Origin: Bacteroidota bacterium
GTDB taxonomy: Bacteria; Bacteroidota; Bacteroidia; Bacteroidales; FEN-979
Assembly (NCBI GenBank): GCA_026391715.1
Contig: JAPLDO010000228.1
Coordinates: forward strand, 1-48,686
Direction: 5' to 3'
Length of the DNA stretch: 48,686 nt
The translations under genes and the position numbers were made by a program. This document shows positions 1 through 8,454 of this stretch, one piece after another. Within the stretch, counting starts at the first letter, position 1; the number at the start of each line of letters is the position of its first letter. The notes under the pieces are model-generated. The model saw nothing but the letters and a program-made list of their open reading frames with translations, did not search any database and was not told where the DNA came from.

Positions 1-42
1 TTATCGTTCTTAAATACAGATAAAATATTGCGGCGCTTCCGT

Positions 43-140
43 GGACGAAGGACGAAGGACGAAGGACGAAGGACGAAGGACGAAGGACGAAGGACGAAGG
101 ACGAAGGACGAAGGACGAAGGACGAAGGACGAATGACGAA
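43..140. repeat. Heptanucleotide tandem repeat, 13 perfect GGACGAA units plus one variant
   Basis: Thirteen uninterrupted copies of GGACGAA occupy 43-133, followed by one variant unit TGACGAA at 134-140. The tract lies directly before the first in-frame ATG of the histidine kinase, and that ATG (133-135) is created by the variant unit. The plus-strand frame is open through the tract and back to base 1, where it would encode a repeating RRTKDEG heptapeptide. Seven is not a multiple of three, so gain or loss of one unit would shift any upstream frame, or change promoter-to-start spacing if translation starts at 133 or 154. Perfect copies suggest recent or ongoing slippage, which is an inference. 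Confidence 0.95.
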
Positions 141-2376
141 GATTGAAAAAGGGATGAAAAAAATCAGGTTATTAGAATTGCTTTTGTTTTCTAATCCTAA
201 TTTCCAAAATAACTGGAAGTCACTTGTTATTCTGCTTGGCGCCCTGTCCCTTACGCTTGCGGCAGTTTTTTATGCCTATCGCGAAGAGGCGGCAAAAGAA
301 CAAAATGAATTGCTATTGACTGGGAATGAATTAAAAGCAAAAATATCGGCTCGGCTTCATGATCATGCCCTGCTTTTGCGGTCGGGTTCTGCTTTGTTTG
401 CCTCATCAGACACCGTAACACGCAAACAATGGAAGGCATTTGTTGAAGCCATGAAAGTTGAAAAGAATTTACAAGGTATTCAGGGTCTTGGATTTGCCAT
501 GATTATTCCTGAAAATCAATTGCAACAATATACTCGGCGCATTCGTGGGGAAGGATTTCCCGATTTTACTGTAAAACCTATGGGATACAGGCCTGTTTAT
601 ACCTCCATCACATATCTTGAACCATTTTCGGGAAGGAATCTCCGCGCTTTTGGCTATGATATGTTAACAGAGTCAACCCGACGAAAAGCAATGGAGTCAG
701 CGCGTGATTACGATCTTGCAATCCTTTCGGGGAAAGTAATTCTGGTGCAGGAAACCAATGAAAATGTTCAACCTGGCACTTTGATGTATGTTCCGGTTTA
801 TAGAAATGGCATGCCAGTAAACACAGTAGAACAGCGCCGGGCAGCTATTAAAGGCTGGGTTTACAGTCCTCACCGTATGATAGATTTGATGCAGGGCATT
901 TTAGGACGCTGGGATACAATAATACAGAGCCGGATTCATTTCCAGGTATATGACAGCGTCATTTCGGCTAATTCATTATTATACGACAGCCAGATAAATG
1001 ACAGGATGAAACACACCGACAACTATTCAGTTACGCTTCATGTTGATTTTCACAACAAAAATTTGATATTGTATTTTACAAAATCACAGGAACAAACTAT
1101 TGTGAGCGGCAAAGTTATTATCATCTTAGCAAGCGGTATCGTTATAAGTCTGTTATTATTTATGTTATCATTATCCTTGTTTAGCGCCTATTACCGGGTG
1201 CAGCATATAGCCGGTAGATTAGCGTCGGAGATTAAAATAAGCGAAGAACGTTTCGAGATTATACTCAACTCAACAGCCGAAGGTATTTACGGTCTCGACC
1301 ATCAGGGCAAATGTACCTTTTCCAATACGGCAGGCATCCAACTATTAGGTTACGAAAAAGCCGATCAGTTAGTAGGCAAAGATATGCACCGGCTTGTTCA
1401 TCATAGTAAAGCCGACGGTACTGTTTTAATTAGTGAAAATTGCCGGATTCATCTGTCGCTTTGTCCGAATGAAAAAATACATGTCGAAGATGAAATATTC
1501 TGGCGGGCGGATGGCTCCTGCTTTCCGGTTGAATATTGGTCGTATCCTGTTTTTTTTAACGGGGAAATACAAGGGTCAGTTGTTACATTTTTCGATATTA
1601 CCGAGCGCAAACGGGCAGACCATGAAATGTTGAAAGCCAGAAACGAAGCCGAAAAAGCCAATCGCGACAAAACTGCATTCCTTTCGCGAATGAGCCACGA
1701 ACTGCGCACACCCATGAATTCAATACTTGGCTTTGCCCAGCTCATGGAGATGGGCGAACTAAAAACATCGCACAAAAAGTGGGTAAACCATATTCTGAAC
1801 AACGGCAGGCGTCTGCTCAGTTTAATAAACGAAGTTCTCGACATTTCCGATATCGAATCAGGCGCGGTTGCGCTCACGATTGAACCTGTTAAGATTAATC
1901 ATGCTATTCAGGAAATGCTTGATGTTGTTAGTCATGCCGCAGGTAAACGTGAGCAAACACTCTCGCTGGTTGATTCGCCTGCCAACCAACTTTTTGTATT
2001 GGCAGATAAGCCCCGTTTGAAGCAGGTTTTGGTTAATTTAACCGACAACGCCATCAAATACAACAGCACAAGTGGAACGGTAACGATTAAAACCGAAATC
2101 GCGCAAACAGAAGAACCGGAAACTTCGCGTATCAGAATTTCAATCAGCGACACAGGAATGGGGATAGCTGCCGGGGAAATCACCAGACTTTTTCAGCCAT
2201 TCGAGCGTATTGGCGCCGAGAAAACCGAAATCGAGGGTACCGGACTTGGCCTTGTTGTCGTTAAAAAACTTGTGGACGCCATGGGCGGAAATGTCGGGGT
2301 TGAGAGTGTGCCGGGTAAGGGAAGCTCCTTCTGGATTGAACTGCCGCAAACGACTCGCGACGAGTCGAGAGGTTAA
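133..2376 (+). CDS. Membrane-bound hybrid-less sensor histidine kinase (CHASE-PAS-HisKA-HATPase)
   Basis: This is a sensor kinase that probably autophosphorylates on His in response to an extracytoplasmic ligand. From the ATG at 133 it has 747 residues: a transmembrane helix at about 30-49, an extracytoplasmic CHASE-type domain to about 325, a second helix at about 328-353, a PAS domain at about 370-495, the H-box SHELRTP with His522, and a HATPase domain with N-box Asn639, G1 box DTGMG at 673, and GTGLGL at about 702. No receiver or output domain follows, and no response regulator is adjacent, so its partner is unknown. The start is uncertain. ATG 133 lies at the edge of the heptamer tract, ATG 154 begins a cleaner MKKIRLL sequence, and the only upstream option in the window is a TTG at 28 that would translate the repeat. 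Domain assignments are by motif recognition. Confidence 0.9.
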   Translation: MTKIEKGMKKIRLLELLLFSNPNFQNNWKSLVILLGALSLTLAAVFYAYREEAAKEQNELLLTGNELKAKISARLHDHALLLRSGSALFASSDTVTRKQWKAFVEAMKVEKNLQGIQGLGFAMIIPENQLQQYTRRIRGEGFPDFTVKPMGYRPVYTSITYLEPFSGRNLRAFGYDMLTESTRRKAMESARDYDLAILSGKVILVQETNENVQPGTLMYVPVYRNGMPVNTVEQRRAAIKGWVYSPHRMIDLMQGILGRWDTIIQSRIHFQVYDSVISANSLLYDSQINDRMKHTDNYSVTLHVDFHNKNLILYFTKSQEQTIVSGKVIIILASGIVISLLLFMLSLSLFSAYYRVQHIAGRLASEIKISEERFEIILNSTAEGIYGLDHQGKCTFSNTAGIQLLGYEKADQLVGKDMHRLVHHSKADGTVLISENCRIHLSLCPNEKIHVEDEIFWRADGSCFPVEYWSYPVFFNGEIQGSVVTFFDITERKRADHEMLKARNEAEKANRDKTAFLSRMSHELRTPMNSILGFAQLMEMGELKTSHKKWVNHILNNGRRLLSLINEVLDISDIESGAVALTIEPVKINHAIQEMLDVVSHAAGKREQTLSLVDSPANQLFVLADKPRLKQVLVNLTDNAIKYNSTSGTVTIKTEIAQTEEPETSRIRISISDTGMGIAAGEITRLFQPFERIGAEKTEIEGTGLGLVVVKKLVDAMGGNVGVESVPGKGSSFWIELPQTTRDESRG

Positions 2377-2537
2377 TATGATTCGGGTTAGCGTATTACG
2401 ATTAACTCTACACATTTTATGAAACACGATGATTTACGTTTTTTTCCGAGAAACTGAACTGAGAAAAACAAAGGAAAATACCATGAATAATGGAGTTTAG
2501 ACAAACAACCTGATACTCATTTAAAAAATTACCAAAC

Positions 2538-3899
2538 ATGAAACAAACAATCTTCGTTATGATCGGGGTTATTCTGACCCTTGGGGCATGCTCCCCGAAA
2601 CCAACCGCTGAAAAAAGCGGACCATCTCCACATGCTGAATGGAGCCGAAATGCCACTATCTATGAGGTAAACATAAGGCAGTTCACTCCCGAAGGAACTT
2701 TTATGGCGCTTGAAAAGGAACTCCCGCGTTTACAAAAAATGGGAGTTGACATTCTCTGGCTTATGCCCATTAATCCACTTGGAAAGAAAAACAGGAAAGG
2801 AACTTTGGGAAGTTACTATTCCGTTAGCGATTATTATGGCGTGAACCCTGAGTACGGTACCAAAGCAGATTTTATCAACCTTGTAAAAAAAGCCCATGAG
2901 CTTGGCATGAAAGTGATCGTTGACTGGGTTGCCAATCATACTGCCTGGGACAATACTTTAATTGAAAAACATCCGGAATGGTATTCCAAGGATTCAGCCG
3001 GAAATATTATACCGCCGGTTGCCGATTGGACAGATGTTGCCGACCTTGACTATAGCCAGGCTGGTTTGAGGCAATATATGACCGAAGCGCTTTCTTACTG
3101 GATAAAGGAAGCCGACATTGACGGCTATCGCTGCGACGTTGCAGGAATGATGCCGGTTGATTACTGGAATGAGGCGGTACCTGTTCTCCGGAACATCAAA
3201 CAGATATTCATGCTTGCCGAAGAAGAAAAACCCATCATGCACTACACGGCTTTCGGTGCAACCTATTCATGGGGAATTCATCACATTCTTAATGATATTG
3301 CAAAGGGAAAGAAGAGCGCCGACAAAATAGATTCCGCCTATAAGTCGGAAAAAAGTCTTTACCCTGCCGATGCTTACCGTATGCGTTTTACCTCGAATCA
3401 TGACGAAAACTCATGGAACGGAACCGAGTACGAGCGAATGGGAAGCGGCGCCCGCGCCTTTGCGGTTTTTACATTTACCTTTCCGGGCATTCCGTTGGTG
3501 TACAGCGGTCAGGAATCGGCAATGAATAAACGGTTACGCTTTTTTGACAAAGACACTATCCCCTGGGGAAATTACCCACTCGAATCGTTCTATACAACCC
3601 TGATGCAATTGAAGAAAAAGAACGACCTGATAGCAAGCGGCGATAGCGGCGGACAGTTCATTAAAATATCAACAACCAATGATAATCAGGTTTATGCTTT
3701 CCTCAGAAAGAAGGATAACCGGAAATTATTCGTTCTGCTCAATTTTTCGGAAACAGACCAGTCTGTCCAACTGAAAGGCAACGATTTTGCCGGTCGTTAT
3801 AAAGAGGTCTTTACCGGGCAGTCAAAGGAATGGAAAGCCGGCGATAAAGTGACTTTGGCTCCTTGGCAATATTTGGTTTATGAAAACTCTCCGGAATAG
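2538..3899 (+). CDS. GH13 alpha-amylase-family glycoside hydrolase, predicted lipoprotein
   Basis: This is a 453-residue alpha-amylase-family enzyme, expected to cleave or rearrange alpha-glucosidic bonds in starch-like glucans. The N-terminus is a short hydrophobic signal ending in the lipobox LGAC (residues 13-16), so it should be an outer or periplasmic lipoprotein. Family landmarks are visible: GVDILWLMPINP in the first TIM-barrel strands, VDWVANHT (region I), YRCDVAG with the nucleophile Asp200 (region II), MLAEEEKP with the acid Glu228 (region III), and SNHDEN with Asp289 (region IV). A beta-rich C-terminal domain follows from about residue 370. No SusC/SusD-type transporter is adjacent, so this is not a classic polysaccharide utilisation locus. 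Exact specificity (amylase, glucosidase or transferase) cannot be told from motifs alone. Confidence 0.93.
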   Translation: MKQTIFVMIGVILTLGACSPKPTAEKSGPSPHAEWSRNATIYEVNIRQFTPEGTFMALEKELPRLQKMGVDILWLMPINPLGKKNRKGTLGSYYSVSDYYGVNPEYGTKADFINLVKKAHELGMKVIVDWVANHTAWDNTLIEKHPEWYSKDSAGNIIPPVADWTDVADLDYSQAGLRQYMTEALSYWIKEADIDGYRCDVAGMMPVDYWNEAVPVLRNIKQIFMLAEEEKPIMHYTAFGATYSWGIHHILNDIAKGKKSADKIDSAYKSEKSLYPADAYRMRFTSNHDENSWNGTEYERMGSGARAFAVFTFTFPGIPLVYSGQESAMNKRLRFFDKDTIPWGNYPLESFYTTLMQLKKKNDLIASGDSGGQFIKISTTNDNQVYAFLRKKDNRKLFVLLNFSETDQSVQLKGNDFAGRYKEVFTGQSKEWKAGDKVTLAPWQYLVYENSPE

Positions 3900-3956
3900 C
3901 TATTACATGACTTCCGGGCGTTTTAATCTTTGGCGGAGTTTATGTAAATATTTGAC

Positions 3957-5144
3957 ATGACCGAGCGTGAGTTATTCTACCGATATCTTGGTTTGCCTTC
4001 ATTTTATCCAATGGATATTGAAATAGTAAAGGCAGAAGGAGTTTACTTTTATGGCAGGAATGGCGAGCGTTATATTGACCTTGTTGCCGGGATTACGGTT
4101 AGCAATACCGGTCACCGCCATCCACAGGTTCTCGAAGCTATCAGGGAACAGCTTGACTGTTATCTTCATCTTAATGTTTACGGGGAATTTATTCAATCGC
4201 CGCAGGTTCGACTTGCAGAAAAACTGGCAGGGCTTCTCCCCCATCAACTTGATTCGGTTTACTTTGTTAATTCAGGCAGTGAAGCTATTGAGGGCGCTTT
4301 AAAACTCGCAAAGCGCTATACTGGAAGAACTGAGATAATTTCCTATAAAGACGCCTATCATGGAAGTACTCATGGGTGCTTGAGCATCATGGGAAATGAA
4401 TCGTTGAAATATGCTTTCAGGCCGCTTTTACCCGATATAAGGCATCTGCAATTCAACAACAGTGAGCAGTTGGAACAAATTACGCACCGAACAGCCTGTG
4501 TTGTTATCGAATTAATCCAGGCTGAAGCCGGAATCAAAGCCATTGATAAAAAATATCTTCAACAGCTTAAGGAAAGATGTTGTGAATTCGGGGTTCTGAT
4601 TATTTTGGATGATGTTCAGATGGGCATGGGACGAACCGGAAAACTTTTCAGTTTTGAACATTATGATTTTGTACCCGATATTCTCGTCCTTGCCAAGGCG
4701 CTTGGCGCCGGGATGCCGCTTGGAGCTTTTATTGCGCCAAAGAAAATGATGGAAACGCTGGCATTTAACCCTGAACTCGGACACATTACCACCTTTGGCG
4801 GTCACCCGGTTAGTTGTGCTGCGGCTCTTGCCGGACTTGACGTTTTACTAACCGAAAACCTAATCCGGGAGGTTGATCGGAAAGGTAAAATGTTCGAAGA
4901 TAGGCTTAGAGGCAATCGCGCCATCGCCAGTATCAGGCGTGCAGGACTGGCTCTTGGCGTGGATTTGCTTCAACCGGAAAAGAGAAATTTATTTATGCAG
5001 GCGGCTATAAAAAACGGGATAATAATTGACTGGTATATGTTCATGCCGGCAACATTCAGAATTGCTCCTCCGCTTACCATTACCACAGAAGAGATTGAAG
5101 TTTCCTGCCAGAAACTTCTCGCCGCGCTGGAGGAAAATATATGA
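3957..5144 (+). CDS. Class III PLP-dependent aminotransferase (acetylornithine/GABA aminotransferase-like)
   Basis: This 395-residue fold-type I PLP enzyme transfers an amino group, probably from an omega-amino acid or amino acid donor to a 2-oxo acid. The phosphate-binding motif FVNSGSEAIEGALKLAKRY, the cofactor Asp motif LIILDDVQMGMGRTGKLF and the Schiff-base lysine Lys247 in VLAKALGAGMPLGAF define the class III family. The usual D-E-x-Q of the cofactor motif reads D-D-V-Q here. The gene lies 57 bp after the amylase gene on the same strand, and its stop codon overlaps the start of aat (ATGA), so the two downstream genes are probably co-translated. Argininosuccinate or lysine pathway genes are absent from the neighbourhood, so the substrate cannot be assigned. 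Confidence 0.9.
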   Translation: MTERELFYRYLGLPSFYPMDIEIVKAEGVYFYGRNGERYIDLVAGITVSNTGHRHPQVLEAIREQLDCYLHLNVYGEFIQSPQVRLAEKLAGLLPHQLDSVYFVNSGSEAIEGALKLAKRYTGRTEIISYKDAYHGSTHGCLSIMGNESLKYAFRPLLPDIRHLQFNNSEQLEQITHRTACVVIELIQAEAGIKAIDKKYLQQLKERCCEFGVLIILDDVQMGMGRTGKLFSFEHYDFVPDILVLAKALGAGMPLGAFIAPKKMMETLAFNPELGHITTFGGHPVSCAAALAGLDVLLTENLIREVDRKGKMFEDRLRGNRAIASIRRAGLALGVDLLQPEKRNLFMQAAIKNGIIIDWYMFMPATFRIAPPLTITTEEIEVSCQKLLAALEENI

Positions 5145-5791
5145 CCGTTTACCTCCTTCACAAAGAACCCTTGTTCCCGCCGGTTGAAGATGCAGAACCC
5201 GACGGACTGATCGCCATTGGCGGTGATCTTTCAGTTGAACGTATAATCCTTGCATATTCACAGGGAATATTTCCATGGTTTATGGAAGAAGGCGATGTTT
5301 ACTGGTATTCGCCAGATCCCAGGATGGTCCTTTTTCCTGAAAAATTCCATAAATCTGAATCGCTTGATCGAATTTTAAAAAGTGGAAAGTTCTCAGTCAG
5401 GATTGATTCGGGATTCGAAGATGTAATCAGGGCTTGCGCTTCAACAAAAAGAGCTGATGAGGCTGGCACCTGGATCAATGAAAGTTTTACCGAGGCTTAC
5501 CATGAACTGTATCGCCGGGGATTAGCTCATTCTGTTGAAACCTATTACGGGAATGAACTTGTTGGCGGACTTTACGGAGTTTCGCTCGGCGCCGCCTTTT
5601 TTGGCGAAAGTATGTTTTTCAAAATGCCCAACGCTTCGAAGGTTGCATTCGCCGCGCTTGTGGAATTCTGCCTTCATCATGGTTTGACTTTTATTGACTG
5701 TCAGGTGGAAACATCCCATCTTCGCAGCCTCGGAGCCTCAACAGTGTCGAGGACTGAATACCTGAAATTGCTGGAAAAGGCTCTGACTTAA
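5141..5791 (+). CDS. aat: Leucyl/phenylalanyl-tRNA-protein transferase
   Basis: Aat adds Leu or Phe from aminoacyl-tRNA to proteins with N-terminal Lys or Arg, marking them for ClpS/ClpAP degradation in the N-end rule pathway. The 216-residue product carries the family signature: FPPVEDAEPDGLIAIGGDL near the N-terminus, then the AYSQGIFPWF segment and WYSPDPRMVL. The later part has GTWINESFTEAYHELYRRG and the core motif GGLYGVSLGAAFFGESMF, ending in FIDCQVETSHLRSLGA. The ATG lies inside the stop region of the preceding aminotransferase gene (four-base overlap), which fixes the start and suggests translational coupling. The gene converges on the exosortase-family gene, with only 7 bp between stop codons and no obvious terminator between them. 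Confidence 0.96.
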   Translation: MTVYLLHKEPLFPPVEDAEPDGLIAIGGDLSVERIILAYSQGIFPWFMEEGDVYWYSPDPRMVLFPEKFHKSESLDRILKSGKFSVRIDSGFEDVIRACASTKRADEAGTWINESFTEAYHELYRRGLAHSVETYYGNELVGGLYGVSLGAAFFGESMFFKMPNASKVAFAALVEFCLHHGLTFIDCQVETSHLRSLGASTVSRTEYLKLLEKALT

Positions 5792-5798
5792 CGCTGAA

Positions 5799-6383
5799 TC
5801 ACTTTACGCTTCTCACACTAATCCGCTTCACCCAAAATAACCAGAGTCCGCAAATAACAAGGTAAAACATCCATCTGAGAACATTATCGTGGGCAAATTT
5901 CATCCATTCGGGATGATTCATTGACAACACCCCTGCCAGGAAAATTCTGAGAAGGTTGGTAATGTGAACGAGCAATGCGCCCAAAGGGATAAACCACAGT
6001 TTTTTGAGCCAGGGTCCACGGTAAATCAGCATTAGCAGAACGAACTGCATTATTTGTTTCATTCCTGAACAACTGCTATTTATAGAGATGTCATAACCCG
6101 AAGGAAACTCCATGAGATTACCGGTGATTGTAACCTTGTACCCCATAAATGTATTGAGCGCCCAGGTACTTTGATACAATACTTCGTTGGCAAGCCAGTT
6201 CATAATCGTTGTCATGAAATTATGAATGGGAAATAAGCCTAACTTATTTTCCCAGAAACGCCAGCCGAAATGAATCAGAAGAGTAAGAAAAAGGAATGTC
6301 AAAATGTCCTTCATCCCATACATACGGCGTTCAATGAAAAACTTGTCAATCCTGTCGGTCACTGTTAATCTTTCCGTTACCAT
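5799..6383 (-). CDS. Exosortase/archaeosortase-family integral membrane protein
   Basis: This 194-residue protein is mostly hydrophobic and carries the exosortase catalytic triad in the expected order: Cys105 in INSSCSGMKQ, Arg146 in NLLRIF and His165 in FAHDNVLRW. Exosortases are membrane transpeptidases or proteases thought to process proteins with a C-terminal sorting signal (short motif, hydrophobic helix, basic cluster). The small size resembles the compact Bacteroidota forms such as XrtF, but I cannot assign the subtype. The ATG at 6383 comes one base after the tyrS stop codon, which supports this start and implies co-transcription; MKDILTF at residue 24 is a possible alternative. No protein in the window has a matching C-terminal sorting signal, so the substrate must lie elsewhere. 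Confidence 0.85.
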   Translation of the reverse strand: MVTERLTVTDRIDKFFIERRMYGMKDILTFLFLTLLIHFGWRFWENKLGLFPIHNFMTTIMNWLANEVLYQSTWALNTFMGYKVTITGNLMEFPSGYDISINSSCSGMKQIMQFVLLMLIYRGPWLKKLWFIPLGALLVHITNLLRIFLAGVLSMNHPEWMKFAHDNVLRWMFYLVICGLWLFWVKRISVRSVK

Positions 6384-6384
6384 T

Positions 6385-7668
6385 TCACACTTTGAGTTTT
6401 ACAAGCTGATTGTTCTTTTGTCCTCTCCTCAAAATCAAATAGTTTCCCAAAACAAAATTATCTTTAGAAATTATTGCTTCTATCTCTTTAATTTTTTCGC
6501 TGTTCAAATAGATAGCGCCGTTCTCAATATCTTGTCTTGCTTCTCTTTTTGATTTGCACAAATTGGTTTTAATGAGTAAGTCAACAAGTCCAATATTCTC
6601 ATTCAGTTCCAATTCTGTATGCTCCATTGATTTGAACAGAGTAACGATGGTTTCTTTGTTTGCCTCCTTTATGCTGCTACCTTCAAACAAAATTTTAGAA
6701 GCGGCAATAGCTTTTTCATACTCGCTTTCACCGTGAGCCATAATAGTCATTTCTTTTCCTAATGCTTTTTGCGCTTCTCTTAATTGTGGCTGCTTTTTGG
6801 TTTTGGTTTCAAATTCATCAATTTTTTCTTTAGTTAAGAAGGTAAAATATTTCAAAAACCTTGTTACATCTTCATCAGTAGTATTAAGCCAAAATTGATA
6901 AAACTGATATGGCGTTGTTCTCTCGGCATCAAGCCAAATTGTTCCCTTTTCAGTTTTGCCGAATTTTTTTCCAGAACTTGTAAGTATCAGTGGAAAAGTC
7001 ATGCAATATGAATCCGCGCTAAGCTTTCTTTTAATCAATTCCATTCCTGCGGTCATGTTGCCCCACTGGTCGCTCCCTCCAATTTGCAATTCACAATTGT
7101 ATTTCTTTTTCAAGTGAAGAAAATCTATTGCCTGAATTATCATGTAGCTAAACTCTGTGTATGATATTCCCACATCTTCTCTGTCAACTCTCACCTTCAC
7201 AGAATCTTTTGCAAGCATCCAGTTTACAGTAAAATACTTTCCAATGTCTCTCAGATATTCAATAAGATTATATTCCGAAATCCAGTCATAATTATTTACA
7301 AGCTTTGCAGGGTTTACATTTGAATTGAAATCTAAAAAGTGCTCAAGTTGTCCTTTGATTCTATTTGTCCAGTCGGCAACAATTTCACTTTGGCTAAGTT
7401 TTCTTTCTTCTTCTTTACCGCTAGGGTCGCCAATCAAACCGGTTCCACCGCCTGCAACCGCAATAGCGTGGTGTCCTAATTTTTGAAACCTCATTAGTGC
7501 AACAAGTGGAATAAGATTGCCGATGTGCAAACTGTCTGCTGTTGGGTCAAACCCTGCGTAGGTAGTAATTGGTGAGTTTACTCTTTGTTTTAACCCTGTT
7601 GCGTCAGAAGATTGATTTATCAATCCTCTCCAATTTAATTCATCAAAAATGTTCGTTACGCTTTCCAT
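6385..7668 (-). CDS. tyrS: Tyrosyl-tRNA synthetase
   Basis: TyrS charges tRNA-Tyr with tyrosine in the cytoplasm. The 427-residue product has the class I signature HIGN at 48-51, the tyrosine-pocket segment YAGFDPTADSLH just before it, GGSDQWGNM at about 198-205 and the KMSKS-type loop KFGKT at 235-239. A C-terminal S4-like RNA-binding domain starts at about residue 360 (LVDLLIKTNLCKSKREARQ). Length and layout match bacterial TyrS of the TyrRS-S4 type. The gene is followed after one base by the exosortase-family gene. Upstream lies a 451-bp non-coding region with a terminator for the giant gene, so tyrS probably has its own promoter in the AT-rich stretch 7669-7780, though I see no clear consensus. 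Confidence 0.97.
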   Translation of the reverse strand: MESVTNIFDELNWRGLINQSSDATGLKQRVNSPITTYAGFDPTADSLHIGNLIPLVALMRFQKLGHHAIAVAGGGTGLIGDPSGKEEERKLSQSEIVADWTNRIKGQLEHFLDFNSNVNPAKLVNNYDWISEYNLIEYLRDIGKYFTVNWMLAKDSVKVRVDREDVGISYTEFSYMIIQAIDFLHLKKKYNCELQIGGSDQWGNMTAGMELIKRKLSADSYCMTFPLILTSSGKKFGKTEKGTIWLDAERTTPYQFYQFWLNTTDEDVTRFLKYFTFLTKEKIDEFETKTKKQPQLREAQKALGKEMTIMAHGESEYEKAIAASKILFEGSSIKEANKETIVTLFKSMEHTELELNENIGLVDLLIKTNLCKSKREARQDIENGAIYLNSEKIKEIEAIISKDNFVLGNYLILRRGQKNNQLVKLKV

Positions 7669-8119
7669 ATCTGATATTTCTTCTGATTAATTTTCTTTTC
7701 GGTTTAATAATATTTGACTTTGCTCTTTAAGCATTTTGTATTCTTTTATTCATTTTTTGTTGATTTTTTTAACTTCTTTAAATTAAAAAGGCGTCCTTGA
7801 TACAAGGACACCTTTCAAATTATTCTTGAAAGTATGTCAAGATTATTAACTCAAATATCGTGATGAAATACTTGTTGTTTTAATCTTAACTTGTTTGTCA
7901 TTTCTAAAGATGCTCCTGAAAATTTTTATTACAGTTTTCATCTTATTTATATTTTCGGAAGCGAAGGTAAATATTTCTTTCATTCCAAAAGTAAATTTTT
8001 ATAAAATCTTATTCCCTCTCAGGCAATCCGTTGGGAAATTTCGCTCTTTTAACCATGCCTTTGGGTAGGCTTTTGGAGGGGCGGATGGGTCGTTGTTCAG
8101 CATTGCAGATAACAATTAA
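7669..8119. other. Intergenic region between tyrS and the first giant gene
   Basis: This 451-bp region holds no convincing gene. Going leftwards in the minus-strand direction of transcription it contains the 3' untranslated region of the giant gene, then a terminator-like hairpin at 7781-7815, then an AT-rich stretch that should hold the tyrS promoter. A plus-strand frame of 52 codons (7910-8068) with a hydrophobic N-terminus is the only small open frame that caught attention, and nothing supports it. Confidence 0.7.
7781..7815 (-). terminator. Probable rho-independent terminator after the first giant gene
   Basis: There is a stem of about 12 bp with one mismatch (plus-strand arms AAAGG-C-GTCCTTG at 7787-7799 and CAAGGAC-A-CCTTT at 7803-7815) closed by a three-base ATA loop. 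Read on the minus strand it is followed by TTTTTAATTT. It lies about 300 bp past the stop codon of the first giant gene and upstream of tyrS, so it should separate the two transcripts. Confidence 0.7.
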
Positions 8120-8454
8120 TTACCTGATCAATGTTACCGTTCCCATGGTTGAAACGCCGCCGGTTCCCGATTCTGATCCTTCCCAAACCTTGCCGTTAGT
8201 AAAGGTGGCGTTAATCTTCCACATATAAACATCCTGCGGCATCGGCTCGCCATTAAATGTGCCGTCCCATCCATCTTTTGGCATTCCTTTATCGTCGCTG
8301 GTAAGTACCTGCGACTCCCATATCAGGTGTCCCCATTTGTCAAATACCATTACATGATAGTCGCGCAAATTCATCCCTTTGGGTTTAAATTCCCTGCATC
8401 CTAAACCATCGAGATTTGTTGGAGAAAAAGCATTGGGAACAAACAAATTATCAT
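8120..8454 (-). other. T9SS type B (gliding-motility-associated) C-terminal domain of the first giant protein
   Basis: The last about 110 residues match the CHU_C-type domain: YDNLFVPNAFSPT, REFKPKGMNL, YHVMVFDKWGHLIWES, DGWDGTFNGEPMPQDVYMWK, and a terminal GTVTLIR. In known systems this domain directs export across the outer membrane by the type IX secretion system. The second giant protein ends with a near-identical domain. Confidence 0.92.

Noticed and set aside
28-132. N-terminal extension of the histidine kinase beginning with TTG at 28
   Set aside because: It would translate the heptamer tract as RRTKDEG repeats ahead of the membrane anchor and has no ATG; the ATGs at 133 or 154 give a normal membrane-anchored kinase.
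3944-3956. TAAATATTTG just before the aminotransferase gene as a Bacteroidota -7 promoter element
   Set aside because: It imperfectly matches TAnnTTTG and sits too close to the start codon to be a usual promoter, and no -33 TTTG lies at the right distance.
2538-5791. A polysaccharide utilisation locus around the GH13 gene
   Set aside because: No SusC/SusD pair, other glycoside hydrolase or dedicated regulator is present; neighbours are an aminotransferase and aat.
7910-8068. A 52-codon plus-strand frame with a hydrophobic N-terminus (MLLKIFITVFILFIFSEA) between tyrS and the first giant gene
   Set aside because: No homology recognised and no start or promoter signal; it lies opposite the 3' untranslated region of the giant gene, and the AT-rich sequence easily yields hydrophobic codons.
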